Source: Lepiota brunneoincarnata (lineage: Eukaryota > Basidiomycota > Agaricomycetes > Agaricales > Agaricaceae). From it: a stretch of 64,000 nucleotides of DNA. Below, one piece after another: positions 57,720 to 64,000 of this stretch. Numbering within the stretch: the stretch's first letter is position 1; each line of letters starts with the position of its first letter. Made by a program: the position numbers and the translations under genes. The stretch covers positions 310,001 through 374,000 of the forward strand of contig JAEBUN010000003.1 in assembly GCA_023014365.1 (NCBI GenBank), read 5' to 3'. The notes beneath the pieces were generated by a model, which searched no databases, was not told where the DNA came from, and saw nothing but the letters and a program-made list of their open reading frames with translations.

Positions 57720-60700
57720 AACGGAACACAGACCGATGCGCCCCTGCTCGTTCCCAGAAGGACACTATATATTCTCACTCTCAGAAGGACACTTTCTCGA
57801 TAAATTCTGTACAACTACGACTCTCCCCGAATAAACGCTCTCTCTACCTACCCATCGAGATTTGGAGTGAACGGACATCAAAACCCGTGGCCATCACCGC
57901 CCTGATAGACTCAGGAGCCCAAGGGAACTTTATCTCCCACAAAGTCGTTGAACGACATGGTTATCAAACCAAACGGCTGGACCAACCAATTCCTCTCAGC
58001 AACGTTGACGGAACTGACAATCAACATGGCAAGATCCATGAATACATCAAAATCAGAACCATCATCGATGGAAGAGATTGCACGCTAGAAGCGTATGTCA
58101 CAAACACTGGTGAGAAAGACCTCATCATCGGATTTCCCTGGTTGGAACAATACAATCCCGACATCAACTGGAAGACCAAGACATTCTCTTGGAAACCCCA
58201 AATCGACCACCAGGACTTTTCCAAACTCCTCAGAACCCTACGACGACCCGTCGAACTTAACTCCATCGCCATGGACATAATGGCTGGAAAAACCTCTCAA
58301 CCCGAGGAAAATCCCGAAGAATACGTCAACCTGTCAAATGTTGACCTCGACACCTTCTCTCTAGAAAGAGAAATGAACCCCATGCTTCTAACCCCATTAG
58401 AAGTAAACGCCAAAGCGACACACGCCACAACGCTCCACAATGAACAACATAACCCGACAAAATCGGCAAACCAAAAAGGAAAACAACCGGAATCAAACAA
58501 GGAACCACCCGAGATCCCTCGGAGATTCGCCCGATGGGCAAAAATATTCAACAAGAAAGCCTCCGAAAGATTCCCACCATCAAGAACGTTTGATCACGAA
58601 ATCGAACTAAAACCGACATTCGAAGCAAAATCAATGAAACCTTATCAAGTGGCACCTGCCGAAGAAAAAGCACTGAAGGAATTCATAGACGAAAACCTTC
58701 GAAAAGGCTACATCCGCCCTTCAAAGTCCCCTATGGCATCACCCTTCTTTTTCGTTGCCAAGAAAGGAGGAGACCTCCGACCCTGCCAAGACTATCGTTA
58801 TCTAAACAATCACACCGTCAAAAACGCCTACCCAATCCCCATGATTTCTTCTATCATGGATAAACTCAAAGGAGCTAAGTACTTCACTAAGCTCGATGTC
58901 CGCCTAGGATACAATAACGTCAGAATCAAAGATGGCGATCAATGGAAAGCAGCGTTCAAGACTCCTATGGGTCTTTTCGAACCGACTGTCATGTTTTTCG
59001 GACTTTGCAATAGTCCCGCGACGTTCCAACATATGATGGACACACTATTCTCCGAAATAATGGAGAAAGGAGGAATCATCATCTACATGGATGATATCCT
59101 AATCTACGGTAAAACCCAGGAAGAAACCGACCGACTTACGGAAAAAGTACTGCAAATCCTGCAGGAAAACGACCTCTACCTCAAAACGGAGAAATGCGAG
59201 TTCAACAAACAACGACTCGAATATCTTGGCATGATCATCACACCAGACGAAATCAAAATGGATCCCGGAAAACTCAAGGGAATAGAAGATTGGCCCGTGC
59301 CAAAAACAGTCCGACACGTTCGGAAATTCATCGGATTTTGTAACTTCTACCGGAAGTTCATTCGCAGCTACTCCCACCACACCAAACCCCTGAACCAACT
59401 CCTTTCCAAATCAAACAAATTCGAATGGAAAGAAGAACAGCAGAAAGCGTTCGAAACACTCAAGAACGAATTCCTAAAGGAACCGGTACTTCTCATGCCC
59501 GACTCCACAAAACCCTTCGAAATAGAAGCCGATGCTTCTAAATTCGCATCAGGAGCTGTCCTGTATCAATATGACATCAATGGAATACGGAAACCCGTAT
59601 CATTCTATTCAAAAACGTTCGGACCAGCGGAACGCAACTATGACATCTATGATAGGGAACTCCTCGCTATTATCCGAGCCCTCGAAGAATGGCGCCACTA
59701 CCTTCTTGGCAGCCCCCATACCGTCCGTATCAGAACGGACCACCAAAACCTCACATACTGGCGCAAACCCCAGAAAATCAACCGCCGACAAGCACGATGG
59801 GTACAAACCCTCGCCGACTATAACTTCAAACTAGAACACGTCCCAGGATCAAAGATCCCTGCACCTGACGCCCTATCAAGACGTCCAGACCACATCCCTG
59901 ATGAGGATAACGATAACGAAGATGTCACCATGCTTCCAAATAACCTTTTTGTCGCCACCGCCGACATAGAAGATCAAAACCTGATCACAATACTCCCAGA
60001 ACACCTCTTTATCGCCACCGTCGATATGGAACTTCAAGAAAGAATCACAGAATCACCAAAATACGACGCTAGAACCACCGAAGCGTTCAAACTCCTAAAA
60101 GAAGCCCACCCTAACGCTGCCGATAAAGACTTCGGAACAGTTCCAACCCCGAACGGTTCACTCCTCACGTTCCAAGAACGTGTCATTATTCCAGAAGACC
60201 TTCAACTCAGACGCGATGTCATCGCAAGGTACCACGACCACCCCACACGTGGCCACCCTGGAGAACAGGAAACGTACCGCCTCGCCAAGAAAGAAGTGTA
60301 TTGGCCAGGAATGTCAACGTTCATAAAGAACTATGTCAAAGGCTGTCCAGAGTGTCAGCAACATAAAATTATACGCAGACCGGATCGCGCACCGACTCAA
60401 CCGATCCCTCCACCAACATCTAAACGCCCATTTGCTCAGATCTCATGGGATCTTATCACCGGTCTACCACCTAGCGCTGGCCATAATGCGATATTGTCCG
60501 TGGTGGACCACGGCCTTACGAAGGGGGTAATTTTCATCCCAACCTCAGATCGATCAAACGCCGATGACATCGGACGACTATTAATAGAAAAAGTCTTTAC
60601 CAGATTCGGACTACCCGACAAAATCATATCAGATCGAGACCCCAGATTCGCTGCCAACTCCCTCCGACAACTAGCCAAACGCCTTAACATCCAACAGGCA

Positions 60701-61558
60701 TTTTCAACCGCATACCATCCCCAGACAGATGGTTCCACAGAACGATACAATCAAGAAATCGAGACCTATCTCGCTATATACTGCACCAGAAATCCCCTCG
60801 ACTGGTCAGAAACCCTTCCTATTGCCGAGTTCGCACACAACTCCAAAATACATGCCTCAAGGCAGAAATCCCCATTCGAACTCATCATGGGATATAACCC
60901 TCCACCGATACCCACGGTAATGGAAACTTCGAACTTTCCATCAGTAGACGAACGCATCAGACTCCTCGATGACGCCAGAAAAGAAGCACACGCGGCACAC
61001 CAACTCTCCGCTGACATCATGAAACAAAGAACCAGAAGAACTGTCAAACCCCTTGAAACACATCAGAAAGTATGGCTAGAAGCCAAGAACCTCAAACTTC
61101 CCTTCATCTCCAACAAAATATCCCCAAAACGACTAGGACCTTTCCCTATTTTGGAAGTCCTATCGCCACTCACATACAAAATAAAACTTCCGATCAAATG
61201 GAAGATACATCCGGTGTTCCACCGAAACCTCTTAACCCCATATAACGAAACAGAAGCATACGGACCTCATCCGACGCCACCACCACCAGACATCATCAAT
61301 GAAGAAGAAGAATACGAAATAGAAGCTATTCTCAACCACCGCCGACACCGGGGAAAACTCCAATACTACGTACATTGGAAAGGATACTCCCACACGGAGA
61401 ACCAATGGATATCCGAAGAAGAACTCCACAATAACGCCGATGAATACTTGGAAGAGTATAAAGAGATACATCAACTCAACAGCAACGACCAGGAACTACC
61501 CAGAACCTACCAGAAGCAACTTCGCTCTACCAACAAACGTACTCAACAATGTCCATGA
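57713..61558 (+). CDS. Pol polyprotein of young chromovirus
   Basis: Replication and integration enzymes. The frame is uninterrupted from the gag stop to TGA at 61556-61558; the first conserved residues are the protease ALIDSGAQGNF (about 57899). Reverse transcriptase runs from about 58690 with FFVAKKGGDLRPCQDYRYLN, LDVRLGYNNVRI and catalytic [10 protein letters not shown] (about 59080). RNase H begins with [15 protein letters not shown] and DRELLAIIRALEEW. Integrase has the HHCC zinc site (HDHPTRGHPG to CPECQQHK) and the DDE core (WDLITGLP, ISDRDPRF, TDGSTERYNQEIE). The chromodomain lies at about 61300-61460 (YEIEAILNHRR, YYVHWKGYSHTENQW). No Met is needed if pol is made by frameshift from gag. 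All catalytic residues are present, so it should be active. Confidence 0.95.
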   Translation, partial: FLKRNTDRCAPARSQKDTIYSHSQKDTFSINSVQLRLSPNKRSLYLPIEIWSERTSKPVAITALIDSGAQGNFISHKVVERHGYQTKRLDQPIPLSNVDGTDNQHGKIHEYIKIRTIIDGRDCTLEAYVTNTGEKDLIIGFPWLEQYNPDINWKTKTFSWKPQIDHQDFSKLLRTLRRPVELNSIAMDIMAGKTSQPEENPEEYVNLSNVDLDTFSLEREMNPMLLTPLEVNAKATHATTLHNEQHNPTKSANQKGKQPESNKEPPEIPRRFARWAKIFNKKASERFPPSRTFDHEIELKPTFEAKSMKPYQVAPAEEKALKEFIDENLRKGYIRPSKSPMASPFFFVAKKGGDLRPCQDYRYLNNHTVKNAYPIPMISSIMDKLKGAKYFTKLDVRLGYNNVRIKDGDQWKAAFKTPMGLFEPTVMFFGLCNSPATFQHMMDTLFSEIMEKGGIIIYMDDILIYGKTQEETDRLTEKVLQILQENDLYLKTEKCEFNKQRLEYLGMIITPDEIKMDPGKLKGIEDWPVPKTVRHVRKFIGFCNFYRKFIRSYSHHTKPLNQLLSKSNKFEWKEEQQKAFETLKNEFLKEPVLLMPDSTKPFEIEADASKFASGAVLYQYDINGIRKPVSFYSKTFGPAERNYDIYDRELLAIIRALEEWRHYLLGSPHTVRIRTDHQNLTYWRKPQKINRRQARWVQTLADYNFKLEHVPGSKIPAPDALSRRPDHIPDEDNDNEDVTMLPNNLFVATADIEDQNLITILPEHLFIATVDMELQERITESPKYDARTTEAFKLLKEAHPNAADKDFGTVPTPNGSLLTFQERVIIPEDLQLRRDVIARYHDHPTRGHPGEQETYRLAKKEVYWPGMSTFIKNYVKGCPECQQHKIIRRPDRAPTQPIPPPTSKRPFAQISWDLITGLPPSAGHNAILSVVDHGLTKGVIFIPTSDRSNADDIGRLLIEKVFTRFGLPDKIISDRDPRFAANSLRQLAKRLNIQQAFSTAYHPQTDGSTERYNQEIETYLAIYCTRNPLDWSETLPIAEFAHNSKIHASRQKSPFELIMGYNPPPIPTVMETSNFPSVDERIRLLDDARKEAHAAHQLSADIMKQRTRRTVKPLETHQKVWLEAKNLKLPFISNKISPKRLGPFPILEVLSPLTYKIKLPIKWKIHPVFHRNLLTPYNETEAYGPHPTPPPPDIINEEEEYEIEAILNHRRHRGKLQYYVHWKGYSHTENQWISEEELHNNADEYLEEYKEIHQLNSNDQELPRTYQKQLRSTNKRTQQCP
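61549..61558 (+). promoter_or_regulatory. ATGTCCATGA stop-start overlap between pol and ORF3
   Basis: Pol ends in TGA (61556-61558) that shares bases with an ATG of ORF3 (61555-61557); another ORF3 ATG lies two codons upstream. AUGA overlaps of this kind couple termination to reinitiation, for example in the fungal totivirus HvV190S. Confidence 0.6.
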
Positions 61559-62571
61559 ACAACCTCGACCTCGTCCGTCCCCAATCCACTCCTCCCTTCT
61601 CCTCCTCCTCCACTACCTCTTCCGTCATCATCATTGACGACCCCAATGTCGAAAGAAACTCCCCGACTCCAATCCCAAGACCATGCCCATTCACGCCCTC
61701 CAATGCCTTCATCAACGTCAGAGACGAAACTCCTGATCCCAACACTACACCTGAACCAGAACCGGTAGCCGCCTTACCCATTCACTTCCATACAGCCGGA
61801 GTAAAGAACATCGAACCAATCACAACAAACGTAGAAGACTTACGCACCATCGCTTCTACTCAATTCCTTACCGACAAAGTCAACAAAGCCCCCATCAGCG
61901 ACTACGACCGAGAAGTATGGTCGAACTACACCCATCACGTCAAACAGACAAAACTCCTCCACGACGCCTTCCATGCCCAACGAAAGTGGACCGAAAACTA
62001 TGAGGCATTCCTCCTCACTCGTCAAGGACTCATGTCCCAAATGCCAAGGAAGAAACAAACCGATACGGCAACTCCCAACAAAAACACTCCAACCCCCACA
62101 TCAGGAAGGAAGAACCCTGTCGGAAATAATAACCCCTTCCGCAAAAATGCCACCAAACCAACCCCAACACAGAATTCCCCTGCTCCTATCCAACAAATTC
62201 CAAACCCTAAACCCAACGACAGATCCCGATGCATTCAATGCAAACAAATTGGACACTGGGCGATGGACTGCCCCCAATTCGCATGCCTCGGTTGCAAACA
62301 ATATGCCCCGGGTCATTATTCATACGATTGCATCAAATATAGATGCCCACACTGCGGAGTATTCCAACCCCGTCACAAACGAACCGAATGTCCCTCGAAA
62401 GGAACAAGACATACACCATACAACAGACCTATGGTAACTCAACCCCAAAATACCCCATCCACCCATTACCAATATTCGGGACTTGAATACCCTGAGGAAG
62501 ACGACTTCGACGATGGATACGATAATATCGCCATGTCCAATATATGCGGAGAACCAGTAGGAGATTTCTAA
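61549..62571 (+). CDS. Third ORF of young chromovirus: zinc-knuckle protein after pol
   Basis: 340 residues, not part of the standard chromovirus gene set. The start ATG (61549) lies inside the end of pol, and a second ATG (61555) overlaps the pol stop as ATGA, so translation by termination-reinitiation is plausible. The N-terminal 70 residues are Ser/Pro-rich. A conserved-looking middle follows (ISDYDREVWSNYTHHVKQ, LHDAFHAQRKWTENYEAFLL). After a Pro/Asn/Thr-rich basic linker come three tandem knuckles: CIQCKQIGHWAMDC is CX2CX4HX4C, then CLGCKQYAPGHYSYDC and CPHCGVFQPRHKRTEC are CX2CX6HX4C (residues 228-281). The C-terminus is acidic. There is no signal peptide or membrane segment, so it is not an envelope. 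A nucleic-acid chaperone or second nucleocapsid is the likeliest role; this is inference. Confidence 0.85.
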   Translation: MSMNNLDLVRPQSTPPFSSSSTTSSVIIIDDPNVERNSPTPIPRPCPFTPSNAFINVRDETPDPNTTPEPEPVAALPIHFHTAGVKNIEPITTNVEDLRTIASTQFLTDKVNKAPISDYDREVWSNYTHHVKQTKLLHDAFHAQRKWTENYEAFLLTRQGLMSQMPRKKQTDTATPNKNTPTPTSGRKNPVGNNNPFRKNATKPTPTQNSPAPIQQIPNPKPNDRSRCIQCKQIGHWAMDCPQFACLGCKQYAPGHYSYDCIKYRCPHCGVFQPRHKRTECPSKGTRHTPYNRPMVTQPQNTPSTHYQYSGLEYPEEDDFDDGYDNIAMSNICGEPVGDF

Positions 62572-62649
62572 AACTCCACTTAAAACACAAACAGAAGAAG
62601 AAAAAGACATAAACGGTTATAGTGGAATATAACCTTAGAAATGGGGTAA
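62572..62649 (+). other. Element 3' leader with polypurine tract
   Basis: Short AT-rich stretch after ORF3. The purine run GAAATGGGG ends a few bases before the 3' LTR and is the likely plus-strand primer. Confidence 0.5.
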
Positions 62650-63067
62650 TGTTATCAGAAGTCCCCTTAAACTCCCCTTATCAGAAGCCTCACCGGAAGG
62701 AACTCTTATCAGAAGCACCTAAGTAATATAAATAGATAGAAGACCTGTCATCCTGAAACCATCAGAAGAACTATCAGAACAATCTATACTTAGATAGATA
62801 AGGATATGACTCACTTACCTGGGTCCAGACATATATAGTAGGAGCATAGCCACACATAGTAGTATATAAGGATACTGTACCATACCCTTGTATCCTTATC
62901 TTAGTGTTATACAGTTCTTGCCTCCTATACCTCTTTGCCCTTAAACCGGCTGGACTATAGTGCTCCGTCGTCTCTAAGTCACGCCTAGTAGGACAAGACC
63001 AAGTCTGTATAGACATCTTGCCACGAACGCCGTGCTACTCAAGAGCGAACCCCTAACCCGGGTAACA
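62650..63067 (+). repeat. 3' LTR of young chromovirus
   Basis: 418 bp, identical to the 5' LTR except for two positions where it keeps CpG (CCGG and CCGTG instead of CCAG and CCATG). Confidence 0.96.
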
Positions 63068-63072
63068 CATAC
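63068..63072. repeat. Target-site duplication CATAC, right
   Basis: Second copy of the 5-bp duplication; sequence of the old integrase continues from here. Confidence 0.95.
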
Positions 63073-63573
63073 CATCCCCAGACAGATGGTTCCACCAAAT
63101 GATACAACCAAGAAATTGAGACCTACCTTGCCATATACTGCACCAGAAACCCTCTTGACTGGTCAGAAACTCTCCCTATCACCAAGTTTGCACACAACTC
63201 CAAAATACATGCCTCAAGGCAGAAATCCCCATTTGAACTAATCATGGGATATAACCCTCCGCCGATGCCCACAGTAATGGAAACATCGAACTTTCCATCA
63301 GTAAATGAACGCATCAGACTTCTTGATGATGCCAGAAAAGAAGCACACATGGCACATCAACTCTCCACCGACATTATGAAACAAAGAACCAGAAGAACTG
63401 TCAAACCCCTTGAAACACATCAAAAAGTATGGCTAGAAGCCAAAAACCTCAAACTCCCCTTCATCTCCAACAAAATATCCCCAAAATGACTAGGACCATT
63501 TCCTATCTTGGAAGTCTTATCACCACTCACATACAAACTAAAACTTCCAATCAAATGGAAGATACATCTGGTG
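63068..63573 (+). pseudogene. Old chromovirus copy, right part (integrase C-terminal half)
   Basis: Resumes at YHPQTDGST and runs through ETYLAIYCTRNPLDW, SPFELIMGYNPPPMP and KRLGPFPILE-type sequence to LPIKWKIHL, where similarity to the young pol ends abruptly at about 63573. TGA at 63098 and 63487 break it. Chromodomain, ORF3 and 3' LTR are missing, so this copy was truncated by deletion or recombination. Confidence 0.9.
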
Positions 63574-64000
63574 AAAAGGTGGAAATGTTCGTGGGTTTTA
63601 ATATAGATAAATGGCTTGTTCTCACTAAGCTTAGTCGAAATTCGATAAGCTTCAGTTAATACAAGTAGTATGAGATAGATAATGAACAGTTTTGTCTTTT
63701 AGGGTGTTCTGGGGGTGCGTTCTGACAGCAAAATTCAAGAGAATAGTGTTTTTCGAGGTTAATGAACAGCCGTTGAAGTTATCTTAGCCGTACGGTGCAA
63801 CAGTGAAAGGACAATCCCTGTCAATTCAAAGTGCGGGGTCTCTAGACTCTGGTCTCTGGTCTCTGAACTCTGTTCTCTGTCTCTGTCTCTGTCTCTAGCA
63901 CTCTGGAACTCTAAACTCTGAGCTCTGGTCTCTGTCTCTGTCTCTGGGTTGGTCGACGACCGAAGAAATCACACTTAACGACGCACACTAAATAGTCCTC
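63574..64000. other. Right flank, unique sequence plus simple repeat
   Basis: No gene seen. Ends with the CTCTG-rich tract listed separately. Confidence 0.5.
63838..63948. repeat. CTCTGT/CTCTGG simple repeat
   Basis: About 110 bp of imperfect CTCTGN units with CTCTGTCTCTGT runs. Confidence 0.85.

Larger units (their letters stand above)
55112..63067 (+). mobile_element. Young, structurally intact Ty3/gypsy chromovirus
   Basis: 7956 bp. LTRs of 418 bp at both ends differ at two positions only, both CpG-to-CpA in the 5' LTR. Between them lie a long gag frame, pol (protease, reverse transcriptase, RNase H, integrase, chromodomain) and a third ORF with zinc knuckles. All long frames are open. 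Inserted in the integrase gene of an older copy of its own family. The chromodomain places it in the chromovirus branch, which targets marked chromatin. Confidence 0.97.

Noticed and set aside
61549..62571. ORF3 as an envelope gene
   Set aside because: No signal peptide or membrane segment; three zinc knuckles instead.
1..64000. CRISPR arrays, rRNA and bacterial-type operons
   Set aside because: None seen; gene structure with introns is plainly eukaryotic.

Overview
The window looks like nuclear DNA of an Agaricomycete (mushroom-forming basidiomycete). The evidence is many short GT-AG introns of about 45-90 nt, an Agaricomycete-style F-box, NACHT and class-3 lipase gene set, a Ty1/copia element and Ty3/gypsy chromoviruses, and strong CpG-to-TpG/CpA decay in old repeats. 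Gene models below were assembled by eye from splice signals and paralogue comparison. No alignment or database search was run.

Layout. 1-1.2 kb: 5' part of a heat-shock-factor gene on the minus strand, running off the left edge. 2.8-4.5 kb: F-box/LRR-like gene with an unstable (GATGAC)n tract. 6.5-7.2 kb: small coiled-coil/Pro-His-rich gene. 9.0-13.1 kb: two tandem short-chain dehydrogenase genes with identical intron positions. 13.6-14.7 kb: mitochondrial ATP synthase subunit 4. 15.1-16.6, 26.2-27.6 and 32.4-33.8 kb: three secreted class-3 lipases (two minus, one plus). 17.6-19.9 kb: NACHT NTPase (fungal NLR type). 22.6-25.5 kb: a small membrane protein and a broken unknown gene. 28.8-31.1 kb: secreted GH5-type beta-glucanase-like enzyme. 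37.4-41.1 kb: RNase H2 subunit C followed closely by a large F-box protein.

42.5-63.6 kb is a nested repeat block. A copia element (42552-48563) carries a Tc1/mariner fragment and a small palindromic insertion. A CpG-depleted chromovirus copy (49613-55111 plus 63068-63573) is split by a young, almost unmutated chromovirus of the same family (55112-63067) with 418-bp LTRs and a CATAC target-site duplication. The young element has gag, a pol reached by a probable -1 frameshift, and a third ORF with three zinc knuckles that starts at an ATGA overlap with the pol stop.

Two patterns cut across the window. First, several ordinary genes are broken by single-base insertions (+1), often placing TGA or TAA exactly at the break. 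Sequencing error is the default explanation, but the pattern deserves a check. Second, CpG loss is strongly directional: the copia 5' LTR has 16 CpGs by hand count and its 3' LTR has one.
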